Shown one piece after another: positions 25,904-35,403 of a stretch of 64,000 bases of DNA. Origin of the DNA: Williamsia muralis NBRC 105860 (GTDB lineage: Bacteria > Actinomycetota > Actinomycetes > Mycobacteriales > Mycobacteriaceae); assembly GCF_001598915.1 (NCBI RefSeq), contig NZ_BDAP01000008.1, positions 1-64,000 on the forward strand, read 5' to 3'. The translations under genes were made by a program, and so were the position numbers. Under the pieces are notes generated by a model, which did not search any database, had not been told where the DNA came from, and was given only the letters and a program-made list of their open reading frames with translations. The stretch's first letter is position 1; each line of letters starts with the position of its first letter.

Positions 25904-28009
25904 ATGGAGGCTCACCCCCGTAGATTGAAGTCGGTGTTCCGCAGCGACTTGCGGCTCGTTGTCCCGTTGTTCCAGCGGCCGTATGTGTGGGACGAGGAGG
26001 ATCAGTGGGCTCCCCTGTGGGAGGACATCCTGGCAGCGTTCGACCGCCGCACCGACGTGGACACCCCACCTCATTTCCTGGGTGCCATTGTCCTGGAGCA
26101 GAAGCGCGGTGCGCTGGGCAGCCTCGAAGTCCGTGAAGTTATCGACGGCCAGCAGCGGCTGACGACGCTGCAACTGTTCATCGCAGCGCTGCGGGACACG
26201 TACCTGGCGGAGAACATCAAGACCCGGTTGTTCAATCACCTCCGGAAGACGTTGGAGAACGACACCGATCTGATCGAACGGTCGGAAGAGGAGTTCAAGC
26301 TCTACCCGACGAACCGTGATCGCGCTCCGTTCGTCGGCGTCATGCGCGGTGAGTACCGGGACAAGACATCGGACCCCAGCTACGCACAGATCCCGCGGGC
26401 CTACCTGTACTTTCGGGGGCAGTTGGAGGATCTGGTGTCCGCGTGCGGATCGGAACAAGAGGTCGAGGACGCGCTCGACGGTCTGTCCGAGGTAGCGCTC
26501 GAGCACCTTGAGCTCGTCGTCATCGACCTCGACGTTGAAGATAACGCACAGGTCATCTTCGAGACGCTCAACGCACGTGGAACCGCGCTCAGGGCATCGG
26601 ACCTTATCAAGAACGCCCTTTTCCGCACCCTTCAGGATGGCGCCGCCGGTGACGACGGCATTGAGACGCTGTATCGGACGTACTGGGAGCCGCTGGAGAG
26701 CGAGCAGTGGCAGACCGAAGTGCGGGTGGGTCGACTCACGCGGCCGCGGCTCGACGTGTTCGTCGGCTACTTCCTGACTGTTCTGCTACAGCGAGAAGTA
26801 CAGTCCCACCAACTTTTCCCGCAGGCACGAGGCTACTTTGACGGCGACAAGGAAATGGCCGCAATCTTCCTCAAGGAGATGTCGCGCTACGCCGCCGTCT
26901 ACGCAGGAATCGACGATCGCACGATCGCGTCGAAGGCAGAGAAGGTGTCCCTCGATCGGCTTGAGATCGTCGACACCACGACGATCATGCCGGTCTTACT
27001 GTGGCTGTTCGCGAACTCCGATGGAGCGGAGCGGAAGCGGGCACTGGCGCTGTTGGAAGCGTACCTCGTCCGCCGCGCGATCTGCCGGCTCACACCCAAG
27101 AACTACAACCGATTGTTCTTGGAGCTGACCCGTCGGCTGGAATCAGCGACGGAGGAGGCGGACGTAGTCGTGGAGCGATTCCTGGTCGGCCAGCGATCCG
27201 ACTCGGGAGTGTGGCCGACCGACGCTCAGGTCGTCGATGACATGACGCGTTTGCAACTGTACCGGCTGTTGAAGCGGGATCGCCTGCAACGACTATTGCT
27301 CGCAATTGAGAACGAGATGACCACCGACAGGACAGAGCCAGTGCCGCCCAGCAAGAAGCTCTCAGTAGAGCACCTCTTGCCCCAGGCGTGGCATGAGAAT
27401 TGGCCTGTCGACCCAGGTGACGGTGGGGCGGAGGAGGAGCGCCGCGACGAACTGGTGCACACGATCGGGAATCTGACGCTCATCACGCAAAAGCTCAATG
27501 CGAGCGTCTCCAACGGCCCGTGGTCGATCAAGCGTGAAAACTTGCTGAAGCACTCGGCGCTGACAATGAACAGATCGCTGCCAGCAGTATGGGGTTCCGA
27601 CGCGATCGCGCAGAGGTCGCGTGTTCTGGCCGACGTGGCCACGCGGATGTGGCCGCGCCCCGATGCGGCTCCGGCGCGCGAGCTCTCGGACAATGAGCGG
27701 GAGCTCCGACCAGATCGGGACCGGGCAGTGGCGGCATCCAAGTCATCACCTCAGCGCACAACGGGGTCGGGCACGCGGCGCCGGGACATTGGCCAGCACA
27801 TCGTGAGCGCGTTCAGCGAGCTAGATTCTGGAGAGTTCCTAACAATCAGAGAAATCAGTCGCACGCCTTCCGAGCAATATCCGGCGAACGACCCTCCATC
27901 TGACGGCGCCATCTCGATTCGTCTGTTCCCCAAAGACAGCAGATCCTCGACGGTGCCCGGCGTGGAGGGCGTCATCGTAGGCGGGCGGCGGGGCGCGCGA
28001 AAGCTGTGA
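25904..28009 (+). CDS. GmrSD-like type IV restriction protein (DUF262-DUF1524)
   Basis: 701 residues, both halves in one chain. The DUF262 N-terminus has PLFQRPYVWD (21-30) and EVIDGQQRLTTL (78-89), the nucleotide-handling signature. The DUF1524 nuclease near 485-540 has VEHLLPQAWHENWP with the HNH histidine and TIGNLTLITQKLN. Single-chain relatives cut DNA with modified bases and defend against phages. About 80 residues after DUF1524 form a small extra domain of unknown type. CAGGAG lies 13 bp before ATG 25904. About 180 bp after site H. Confidence 0.88.
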   Translation: MEAHPRRLKSVFRSDLRLVVPLFQRPYVWDEEDQWAPLWEDILAAFDRRTDVDTPPHFLGAIVLEQKRGALGSLEVREVIDGQQRLTTLQLFIAALRDTYLAENIKTRLFNHLRKTLENDTDLIERSEEEFKLYPTNRDRAPFVGVMRGEYRDKTSDPSYAQIPRAYLYFRGQLEDLVSACGSEQEVEDALDGLSEVALEHLELVVIDLDVEDNAQVIFETLNARGTALRASDLIKNALFRTLQDGAAGDDGIETLYRTYWEPLESEQWQTEVRVGRLTRPRLDVFVGYFLTVLLQREVQSHQLFPQARGYFDGDKEMAAIFLKEMSRYAAVYAGIDDRTIASKAEKVSLDRLEIVDTTTIMPVLLWLFANSDGAERKRALALLEAYLVRRAICRLTPKNYNRLFLELTRRLESATEEADVVVERFLVGQRSDSGVWPTDAQVVDDMTRLQLYRLLKRDRLQRLLLAIENEMTTDRTEPVPPSKKLSVEHLLPQAWHENWPVDPGDGGAEEERRDELVHTIGNLTLITQKLNASVSNGPWSIKRENLLKHSALTMNRSLPAVWGSDAIAQRSRVLADVATRMWPRPDAAPARELSDNERELRPDRDRAVAASKSSPQRTTGSGTRRRDIGQHIVSAFSELDSGEFLTIREISRTPSEQYPANDPPSDGAISIRLFPKDSRSSTVPGVEGVIVGGRRGARKL

Positions 28010-28186
28010 CGAAATGACCGTCGAGATAACTGGCTGCGAGGGTTGCGTAAATGCACTGCACACATCTCGCGCACTAGGAAACCGATAGACGAAGCGATCG
28101 GGCACAAGATCACCAATGCCCATCCACCAGGGTGCGTACGATTCCCGCAACACCCAGGAGGGCGGCGCCCTCACCGTTGAGTTCAC
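28010..28186. other. intergenic, no gene seen
   Basis: Non-coding stretch after the GmrSD-like gene. With the 50-bp repeat at 28187 and the sequence up to 28392, the gap to the first GAF-ANTAR gene is about 380 bp. I see no hairpin terminator or promoter I can defend. Confidence 0.35.
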
Positions 28187-28236
28187 GGCGTCGTCGCCTG
28201 TCGCTATGGCTGTTCCCACACGACTGTCGGAGTGAG
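28187..28236 (+). repeat. 50-bp repeat, copy 2 (partner at 517)
   Basis: Matches 517-566 over about 50 bp with one indel; see copy 1. Both copies lie in gene-poor DNA next to decayed sequence. Confidence 0.5.
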
Positions 28237-28392
28237 TCGGGCTGGTCGTGGGTCCGGACCGCGCGGTAATCTTCTTGATTCGGTTCGTGCCGTTGCTTGA
28301 CCTGCGGGCGGGTGTTTTCGTCCTCTGTGGTCAGCCGAGTTGGTCGGCTGGTCGGAGCAGATCAACAGTTAACCTGCGCGGCCGCCCTGGGA

Positions 28393-29103
28393 TTATTGAA
28401 GCCGCTCGTTGGGTGGGTGATCTGCTTCGACGATCTGGCGGGCGACCTCGGCGAGGCGGATGTTCTCGTTCTGGGACAACGTGCGCAGCATGTCGAAAGC
28501 CTCGATGGCGTTGACGCTGAAGCGTTCCATGATCATGCCCTTGGCTTGGCCGATGATGTCGCGGCTGGCCAAAGCACTGCGGAACTGCTCACCACGCCGC
28601 ACCGCGGCCCACACGATCGCGGCATGCGCGGCGAAGATGTAACCGAGATCCCGGGCATCCTGATCGAAAGCATTCGCGTTGTCGGAGTACAGATTCAATG
28701 CGCCGACCGTGTCACGGGTAGTGAACAGCTCGAACGAGGCGATCGACCGAATTTTGGTTTGCGCCAACGCCTCAGCACGAAAGTCGGGCCACCGCGTCTC
28801 GGTCTGAAGGTCGCTGATGAAGTAGCTGTCGTGCTCGGTTGCCGCAGCGAAACACGGGCCCTGGCGAAGTTTCTCCTGGATCGAGTCGATCGTACGGGCA
28901 TGCTCATGGGTCGCGGCCGGTGTAGCGATCTCCTCGCGGCGGGCCACGATGGTGATGCCTGCGTACTGAGCTCCCGGAATATGCTTGACGGCGTTAGTGA
29001 GAAGCTCATCGAACGCGCGCACCGAGGTGTCTGGCAACCGTTCATTCATCTGCCGCGCAAGCGCTGCGATCTGCTTGTAGACGTCGCTGTGTTCAGTGCC
29101 CAC
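28393..29103 (-). CDS. GAF-ANTAR regulator 1
   Basis: 236 residues from GTG 29103. GAF domain at about 25-170 (QYAGITIVARREEIATPAAT, IRSIASFELFTTRDTVGALN). The ANTAR domain occupies the last 55 residues (LASRDIIGQAKGMIMERFSV). ANTAR domains bind two-hexaloop RNA hairpins and act as antiterminators; the GAF part senses a ligand or redox state. First of five related copies between 28.4 and 32.2 kb. Confidence 0.9.
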   Translation of the reverse strand: MGTEHSDVYKQIAALARQMNERLPDTSVRAFDELLTNAVKHIPGAQYAGITIVARREEIATPAATHEHARTIDSIQEKLRQGPCFAAATEHDSYFISDLQTETRWPDFRAEALAQTKIRSIASFELFTTRDTVGALNLYSDNANAFDQDARDLGYIFAAHAAIVWAAVRRGEQFRSALASRDIIGQAKGMIMERFSVNAIEAFDMLRTLSQNENIRLAEVARQIVEADHPPNERLQ

Positions 29104-29204
29104 TTCTCGAGCCTTCCGCTGGCAGGATGCAACAGTCGTGCAACTGACTGTATGGCATCGCAGATGTCGCTGCGGGATTAGTTAGCAAAGCCAAAATGGC
29201 CCAG

Positions 29205-29306
29205 GTTGGGCGGCCCGACCTGGGCGTCGTCAAGTTTACTTGACATAACATAGATTATCGGCGTAACCCGTTGTGGCTCAATCAGTTTCGTCACCAGTGA
29301 CGAAAC
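29205..29306 (+). repeat. dif-like site I (full length)
   Basis: GTCAAGT-TT-ACTTGAC (29229-29244). Core ACTTGACATAA (29238-29248), CATAGA, TTATCGGCGTA (29255-29265). Small repeat GTTGTGGCTCAA. Perfect distal palindrome with arms GTTTCGTCAC and GTGACGAAAC around CA (29285-29306). It lies between two divergent GAF-ANTAR genes. The TTGACA within it could also serve as a -35 box for the right-hand gene. Confidence 0.88.
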
Positions 29307-29406
29307 TCGGGGTGGTTTCGCCGTCGTTGTGTGCCGCAGTCGGTGCGCGTAGGCTGGGAGCCAAGTCGCGCATACCGCTCGGTGGTGATGCGGGAAGTGG
29401 GCTCGA

Positions 29407-30114
29407 ATGGGCGCCGACAACGACAGTGATTTCTACGCGCGGATCGCGCATTTGATGGGAACGCCGCAGCAGCGGCACTTTGATCATTCTGATGAAGCAC
29501 TCGCTGATGTGGTGCACAGCGCGGTCCGCCACATTCCTGGTGTGGACTACGCCGGTATCACGGTGGTTTCTCGCCGCGGCCATGACGTGACCACGCCCGC
29601 GGCTACTCACGATCATCCCCGCACCCTTGATGCGTTGCAGCAACAGCACCGCCAGGGCCCGTGTTTCGATGCTGCTCTCGAGCATCAGACTTTCTTTGTC
29701 GACGACCTCACCGTAGACAGCCGGTGGCCACTGTTTCGGCGCGACGCCCTCGCCCGCACCCCTGTGCAGGCAATCAGCTCGTACCAGTTGTTCACCACCC
29801 GCGACAGGGTCGGCGCCTTGAACCTGTACGCCGACCGCCGCGGCGCCCTCGACCAGCCTGCCCGTGACCTAGGGTTCATTTTCGCCTCCCATGCCGCGAT
29901 CGTGTGGACCGGATTACATCGAAGCGAGCAATTCAACAACCACCTGGCCGGCCGTGAGGTCATCGGCCAGGCCACCGGCATGATCATGCAACGCGAGGGT
30001 TTCGACGCTATTTTGGCCACCGCCTACCTACGGCTGATCGCCGACAACCGCAACATCACCCTGGTTGACGCCGCACACACAGTCCTCGACGGCCAATACG
30101 GACGCAATCGATAG
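29407..30114 (+). CDS. GAF-ANTAR regulator 2
   Basis: 235 residues. GAF domain (DYAGITVVSRRGHDVTTPAA, VQAISSYQLFTTRDRVGALN) and C-terminal ANTAR (LAGREVIGQATGMIMQREGF). In the usual signature (GQAKGMLMERY) this copy carries T for K and QRE for the end, so RNA affinity may differ. It starts 100 bp after site I. Confidence 0.9.
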   Translation: MGADNDSDFYARIAHLMGTPQQRHFDHSDEALADVVHSAVRHIPGVDYAGITVVSRRGHDVTTPAATHDHPRTLDALQQQHRQGPCFDAALEHQTFFVDDLTVDSRWPLFRRDALARTPVQAISSYQLFTTRDRVGALNLYADRRGALDQPARDLGFIFASHAAIVWTGLHRSEQFNNHLAGREVIGQATGMIMQREGFDAILATAYLRLIADNRNITLVDAAHTVLDGQYGRNR

Positions 30115-30123
30115 CTACGCCCG

Positions 30124-30333
30124 TTATCTTTTGGTGCACAACAGGTTTGCGGTCAGCGTCCTGTTCGCGGCGGTGTAGCTGATGGTGTAGCGCTCGATCA
30201 GCATGTTCTTTTGTCTGCCCGGTGAGATCACGTGAGATGGCGCTTCAGATGTTGCCGTATCGGCCGTATCGAACGCGTTCGGACTGTAGGCACACATGCT
30301 CAGCGCGCCGTGGTCCTGTCCCACTAGCAGCAC
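30124..30333 (-). pseudogene. GAF-ANTAR remnant (fifth copy)
   Basis: A collapsed minus-strand frame with HGALSMCAYSPNAFDT (compare GALNLYSDNANAFD of copy 1) followed closely by GRQKNMLIERYTISYTAANR (compare GQAKGMLMERYNIG of copy 3). About 40 residues between GAF end and ANTAR are missing. Clearly a degraded paralog. Confidence 0.6.
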
Positions 30334-30400
30334 CTCGACAAGTACCCCTCCTCCGGTCGCTCCCTCTGAGCCAGTGGGTGAATCGGGCCCTCGGACGCGG

Positions 30401-31102
30401 TCAGGTGTCGTGGGGGTGATCGGCCTCCACGAGGCTGTGGGCGATGTCGGCGAGACGGATGTTGGCGTCCTGGGACAGTTTGCGCAGCAACTCGAACGCT
30501 TGATGGGGGCCGATGTTGTAGCGCTCCATCAACATGCCTTTGGCCTGGCCGATTGTGTCACGGCTAGCCAGCGCGCTCCGGAACTGTTCACCGCGGCGCA
30601 TCGCGTTCCAGAGCACTGCGGCATGGGCGGCGAAAACATAGCCAAGATCGCGGGATGCTTCGTCGAACGCATCAGCTCGTTCCGAGTACAAGTTCAGCGC
30701 ACCCACGGCATCGCGGGTGGTGAACAGCTGGTAGGACACGATGGACTGCACTGATGTCTGCGCCGACGCTTCGCGCCGGAAGATCGGCCACCGCTCATCG
30801 GCGCTGAGATTGGCCAGGTAGTAGGTGTCCTGATTGAGCGCCGCATCAAGGCACGGGCCTTCATGGTGGCGGTGCTGAATGGCATCCAACGTACGCGGCA
30901 CCTCGTGCGAGGCGACCGGGGTGATGACCTCTTGGCGTCGGGCCACGACCGTGATCCCGGCATAGTCCACACATGCGATGTGCTCGACAGCATGGCGGAC
31001 AAGTTCGTCGACCGCACTGCCGGAGTACTCGTTGATGCGTTCACTCATCGTCTTGACCAGGTCGGCGATCTGTTTGTACGCGTCGATGCTGTAGCCGCTC
31101 AT
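30401..31102 (-). CDS. GAF-ANTAR regulator 3
   Basis: 233 residues from ATG 31102. GAF domain (DYAGITVVARRQEVITPVAS, CFTTR replaced by LFTTRDAVGALNLYS) and canonical ANTAR (LASRDTIGQAKGMLMERYNI). Closest in sequence to copy 1. A longer upstream frame exists but the domain start and family alignment favour 31102. Confidence 0.9.
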   Translation of the reverse strand: MSGYSIDAYKQIADLVKTMSERINEYSGSAVDELVRHAVEHIACVDYAGITVVARRQEVITPVASHEVPRTLDAIQHRHHEGPCLDAALNQDTYYLANLSADERWPIFRREASAQTSVQSIVSYQLFTTRDAVGALNLYSERADAFDEASRDLGYVFAAHAAVLWNAMRRGEQFRSALASRDTIGQAKGMLMERYNIGPHQAFELLRKLSQDANIRLADIAHSLVEADHPHDT

Positions 31103-31478
31103 CTCGGCCCTTTCGCTGACCATCGAGCGGGTGCACGATATGACCAACTGTAGCCGGTCCTTCGCTCCGGGCGTGGGCGATAGGCTAGACGGCGCTCCGA
31201 TAGCAGATGACACGTTTGGCCTAGTTCGGTGGGTAGGCGGCCAAACAGGTCGGGAGACAAGCAGCGGTGCCGGCTCAGGCATCCGTGGTCGAGGACTGAG
31301 CCATGGGTGCCGCCCGAACCCAGCCTCCATGAGCCGGTGCGGCCCTGCCAGCCCAGGCCCACGAGAACCTCGGTGGCCGCGGAGGCGGCATTGTGTGGCA
31401 GGCCCCGAAAGCACCGAACGGGTACAGTGATTTGATGCACCGTCCGCGTCTTGGCCTCTGAGTGACGGGCGTGTTGCG

Positions 31479-32177
31479 GTGGAACCCAACGCTTTTGAGT
31501 TTTACAAGCAAGTTGCTGACTTGACACAGGGTATGAGCCGACGTCTGCCGGCCACTGCAGCAGGCGCACTCGACGAACTCATCGGCGGCGCGATCAATCA
31601 CGTAGGGGGAGTGAACTACGCCGCTGTCACCGTCATCGACCGGACACACCACGTGACAACGGTGGCAGCCACCCACCACAACCCCCGACTGCTTGACAGC
31701 CTGCAGCAACAACACCAGCAAGGTCCTTGTTTCGACGCAGCCGCCGGGCCGCACAGCTACTACATCAGCGACCTGAACGATGAGCAACGATAGCCTGGTT
31801 TCCGGGCAGATGCACTACATCGGACACCAATTCGCTCCATCGCAGCATTCGAGCTGTTCACCACCCGCAGCTCGGTAGGCACCATGCAGTTGTATGCCGA
31901 CACACCCGACACCTTCGACCACCAGACCCGCGACCTCGGACACATCCTCGCTGCCCACGCCTCGATCGTGTGGAATGCGGTACACCGTTGCGAACACATG
32001 CGCACCGCACTCGGTAGCCGCGACATCATCGGCCAGGCCAAAGGCATGCTCATGGAGCGTTACAAGATCACCGCCAGCGACGCCTTTGCCCTGCTGAGCA
32101 GGCTGTCACAGGAAGACAACACCAAACTCGTCGACGTCGCCCACCGCCTGATCACACCGAACGCTTACAGAGGTTGA
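31479..32177 (+). pseudogene. GAF-ANTAR regulator 4, interrupted by an amber codon
   Basis: The frame from 31479 encodes a normal GAF start (NYAAVTVIDRTHHVTTVAAT), then meets TAG at 31791-31793. It continues in the same frame as GFRADALHRTPIRSIAAFEL and a complete ANTAR (LGSRDIIGQAKGMLMERYKI). The stop sits where the other copies have the conserved Trp of RWPxFR, so a single TGG-to-TAG change explains it. Recent inactivation, or two separately translated pieces, since an ATG at 31884 precedes the second half. Confidence 0.8.
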
Positions 32178-32270
32178 CTCCGACAGCGCCTGCCGCACCG
32201 AGGGCAGCTGGCACCCTTACTCGGTGCCGCGTTCGGCAACTACCACTGAATGGTCGAAGTTCTATGGCGC

Positions 32271-32331
32271 AAGATTCTCCGTTGCCGATGTCATACTTTG
32301 CAGCACAACCATTTTCGTCGTCATTGACGAA
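32271..32331 (+). repeat. dif-like site J (degenerate)
   Basis: AAGATTCTCCGTTGCCGATGTCAT aligns with the core and right arm; CTTTGCAGCACAACC with the small repeat; TTCGTCGTC-AT-TGACGAA (32314-32331) with the distal palindrome. About 95 bp after GAF-ANTAR 4. Confidence 0.6.
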
Positions 32332-32465
32332 GATACCATCGGGTCAGCAACCCTGCTCATTGTCCTTGACTCCCGCCGCAAGGGGCTGGAGCCGGTGTCG
32401 TGTGAGACAGTTCGGCGGTGTAGAGAGGTGGCCCGGTGGTGGGCTCTTTACGGAAGGGGTTGTCG

Positions 32466-33371
32466 ATGGTGTCCTGGCAGGCTCGTGCGCAGATCGCATG
32501 GATGCGGCTGCAACGCAAGAACCGGTTTTATGCCGATCCGCAGGTGATGCGTGAACGACTTGGCCGGCACCAGGATCCGAGGCGGGCCCAACCGCCCCGA
32601 TCTGTCGCTGCCGCTCTCACGGTGGACCGTACCGTCGTTGACGGGCATGACTGCTTCACCTTGAGCCCCACACACGGCCCGCGAACTACCTTGCATATCT
32701 TTCACCTCCATGGTGGCGGTTTCGTCGAGCAACCCGATACGCAACACTGGTCGTTCGCCCGGCGCATGGTCGAGCTCCTCGGGTGCCGATACACGCTGCC
32801 GATGTACCCGTTGTGCCCGGCCGCCGACCACCGCACCATCGTGCCCATGGTGGGTGATGCTTATGCCCACACCATGGCCGGCACCGACCCCGGCCACCGC
32901 GTCGTTATCGGCGATTCCGCCGGCGGTGCACTCGCCCTGGACCTGGCGATTGATCTTCGCGAGCGCCGCCTTCCCCAGCCCGCGGCGATCGCACTGTTTT
33001 CACCCTGGCTGAACCTGCCCACCGATGCCCCTGAATCCCTGCGCATCGCACCATCGGATCCCGAGCTGGGGATCGACGGCTTACGTCAAGCCGCGCGCTG
33101 GTACGCCGCGGACACGGACTTCCACGACGTGGCGGTACGTCCGGTCGACGCTGACCTGTCCGGGCTGGCTCCGCTCATCGTGTTCATCGGGACCCGCGAC
33201 ATCCTGCTACCCGACGCTCGGCTCCTGCAGGCCCGCGCCCGCCAGCACCGCACGCCCCTCGACCTGCACATCTATGACGGCATGTTCCACAACTGGATTC
33301 AACACGAATTACCCGAATCACACACCGCGACCGACACACTAGTCGACTTCATCACCAGCCGCGTCTTCTGA
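32466..33371 (+). CDS. alpha/beta-hydrolase esterase (HSL family)
   Basis: 301 residues from ATG 32466 (GGAAGGGG 8 bp upstream). Oxyanion motif HLHGGGF, nucleophile elbow GDSAGG, acid in GTRDILLPDA and catalytic His in MFHNW form a complete hormone-sensitive-lipase-type triad. Cytoplasmic, no signal peptide. Hydrolyses short-chain or alcohol esters in characterised relatives. First gene after site J. Confidence 0.9.
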   Translation: MVSWQARAQIAWMRLQRKNRFYADPQVMRERLGRHQDPRRAQPPRSVAAALTVDRTVVDGHDCFTLSPTHGPRTTLHIFHLHGGGFVEQPDTQHWSFARRMVELLGCRYTLPMYPLCPAADHRTIVPMVGDAYAHTMAGTDPGHRVVIGDSAGGALALDLAIDLRERRLPQPAAIALFSPWLNLPTDAPESLRIAPSDPELGIDGLRQAARWYAADTDFHDVAVRPVDADLSGLAPLIVFIGTRDILLPDARLLQARARQHRTPLDLHIYDGMFHNWIQHELPESHTATDTLVDFITSRVF

Positions 33372-33500
33372 CCGCTCATCACTGCGGCGGCGCTGGGCCG
33401 ACTCGTTACGGGTTTGAGCGGGCTGCGCGGGTCCCCGCAACGGTGGCGCGGTGAGGTCGCTGAGCAGCACCGCCTCTTGCGGACGTTCATTCACAGTCAT
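33339..33500 (-). CDS. small polar hypothetical protein
   Basis: 53 residues (MTVNERPQEAVLLSDLTAPP...) ending antisense within the end of the esterase gene. Mostly charged, no domain. Composition is plausible for a protein but there is no other support. Confidence 0.3.
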   Translation of the reverse strand: MTVNERPQEAVLLSDLTAPPLRGPAQPAQTRNESAQRRRSDERSEDAAGDEVD

Positions 33501-33853
33501 GGTGGATTAATGCCCGCCATATCCACTCACCAAACCGATCTCCGGTACGTCAGCTCACTCCCCTCACCGTGGTCAGCCCCTCTCCCTCAGTCAGCCCATG
33601 CCCACCCGGCAACGGCACGGGGCGCTCACCCTTCTCAGCGCCGCAGCATCTACCTCACGGCCGCTGCTGCGGCCAGGTCGGACGCCCAGAACCGGGCCAC
33701 CATCATCGATGCCGGCCTCGGGCTCTGCCAGACTCTCCCCAGTCGTCGCTGGGCACGTCGCTGGGCCAGTTGAACGATGCGCCGTAACGACCCGCAATGG
33801 GCGGCCTGCCTTTGGTGCCTCGAATCAGTGTGGGCGGGGATTAGGCTTTGGCA
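33501..33853. other. no supported gene
   Basis: Intergenic stretch before the DUF6766 gene. Open frames on both strands are proline/arginine-rich composition artefacts. Confidence 0.35.
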
Positions 33854-34558
33854 GTGGTAACAACCAACTCGCTTGATCTCATCGGCGACCGCGTCAAGGG
33901 GCATCTCCGCAACAACGGCCTGTTCTGGGCGTGCATGGGCCTGTTCGCGGTGTTCTTCATCGGCATGGTGATCTCGGGATGGCAGGTGTACAACCACGAA
34001 CAACTCGATCACGGCAGCACCGAACAGGTCAGTTTCGTCGGATATCTACGTACCGGCGACTTCATCGAGGCCACGTTTGAGAACTGGGAATCGGAGTTCT
34101 TGCAGATGGCCATGTACGTGGTGTTGACCGCCTACCTGTATCAACGCGGGTCGTCCGAGTCCAAGCCGGTCACCGAGCACGCCCACCAAGATGATGACCC
34201 CCGAGCGCGGGCAGGTGATCCCCGGGCGCCATGGCCCGTGCGCCGCGGCGGTTTTGTGCTGAAGCTGTACGAAAACTCGCTGGCGACTGCTTTTTTCGTG
34301 CTGTTTTTTGCCTCGCTGGCGTTGCACGCCTGGGGTGGTGCACGTGCCTACAGCGACGAACAGCAACAACACGGGCAGGCGCCGGTGTCGGTATGGGAGT
34401 ACCTGAGCACCTCGCAGTTCTGGTTCGAATCGATGCAGAACTGGCAGAGCGAGTTCATCGCCGTCGCGGCGATTGTCTTGCTGTCAGTCTTTTTGCGTCA
34501 ACGCAGATCTCCCGAATCCAAACCCGTCGCCGACCCACACCGCGACACCGGCGCGTAA
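33854..34558 (+). CDS. DUF6766 membrane protein
   Basis: About 234 residues with four membrane helices in two repeats. Each repeat ends in an amphipathic segment with WESEFLQMAMYVVLTAYLYQ or WQSEFIAVAAIVLLSVFLRQ and then R-S/G-S-x-ESKPV. The internal duplication is typical of DUF6766. Function unknown. GTG 33854 is taken as start; TTG 33848 is possible. Confidence 0.8.
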   Translation: MVTTNSLDLIGDRVKGHLRNNGLFWACMGLFAVFFIGMVISGWQVYNHEQLDHGSTEQVSFVGYLRTGDFIEATFENWESEFLQMAMYVVLTAYLYQRGSSESKPVTEHAHQDDDPRARAGDPRAPWPVRRGGFVLKLYENSLATAFFVLFFASLALHAWGGARAYSDEQQQHGQAPVSVWEYLSTSQFWFESMQNWQSEFIAVAAIVLLSVFLRQRRSPESKPVADPHRDTGA

Positions 34559-34964
34559 CCGCCGGTCGACCTGGCCACACCCACTCACCACACACATTGA
34601 GCGTTGTGAGCATTGCTGTCCGGCGTTGATGAACCTATCGATCTCGGTGGACCTTTCGGTAGCTCGCGGACGGCCCGGCCTAGGTGGCTGTACTTGAGGC
34701 GACAGTATTTGTGACCATGGTGTTGGTCAACGGCATTTGTCGTAGCCGCATCCAGATCGCCGATGTCTGCGGCACGCTCGGCTCGATACTCGCCAACGCG
34801 AGCTCATGCTCTGTGCGGTACCGGTGAATCTGGCCCTGTCTCGGTGACTGTCGAAGGAACCGATAAGTCCCTCGATCAGTCGCGTACCCGAAAGGGCGGC
34901 AGACCCAGCACATCTGGTGGTATTTCAATCGCCTCACCGGAGTCCATGGATGTCTCGCCGCCAC
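34559..34964. other. no supported gene
   Basis: About 400 bp without a credible gene. The sequence GGTGGCTGTACTTGAGG near 34683 resembles the left flank of the dif-like sites but has no core next to it. Confidence 0.35.
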
Positions 34965-35339
34965 CTAGAGGGGATCAGGCCACGGCACAGTGGCCTGCAG
35001 GACCGCTTCGGTCAACGCCGCGGTGCGCCAGGTCGTCACCTGCTGATAATCGGGGTCTGCGACCATCTCCGAGAACGCCTTCCGGGACGGGTAGCGCACG
35101 AGCAACACCGCATCCCATTGCTGGCCTGCCTCTGCCACAAGGGCGGTGGAACCGTCTCCGGCATAGAGGACCTCGCCGCCAAAGCGTGGCAGGAACGTCT
35201 CGTGCAGCGCTGCGGCGTAGCGGTCATAGAGTTCTCGGCCTCCCTCAGCGAAACGCAGAAGGTTCAGCATCACTACCGGCCCACCAGGGTCCTCAACGAG
35301 GAAACGCTTCAGGTCGGCACCACGCGGATCGACAGCCAT
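34965..35339 (-). CDS. DUF1330-type ferredoxin-fold protein
   Basis: 124 residues from ATG 35339. VVMLNLLRFAEGGRELYDRY, FGGEVLYAGDGST, WDAVLLVRYPSRKAFSEMVA and DPDYQQVTTWRTAAL are the standard DUF1330 segments, a dimeric alpha+beta barrel fold. Role unknown; some relatives are EthD/monooxygenase-like. Confidence 0.8.
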   Translation of the reverse strand: MAVDPRGADLKRFLVEDPGGPVVMLNLLRFAEGGRELYDRYAAALHETFLPRFGGEVLYAGDGSTALVAEAGQQWDAVLLVRYPSRKAFSEMVADPDYQQVTTWRTAALTEAVLQATVPWPDPL

Positions 35340-35403
35340 ATCCGCAGTCTGGCATATCCCCCACCCGTTACGAACGTGCCCACACTGCGAAGCAGTGCAG
35401 GCG

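Noticed and set aside
30119-30145. TTATCTTTTGGTGCAC resembling the right half of a dif-like site
   Set aside because: No left arm or distal palindrome, and it falls at the end of a GAF-ANTAR remnant. Chance is sufficient.
34683-34700. GGTGGCTGTACTTGAGG resembling the left flank of sites C and E
   Set aside because: No dif-like core follows within 40 bp.
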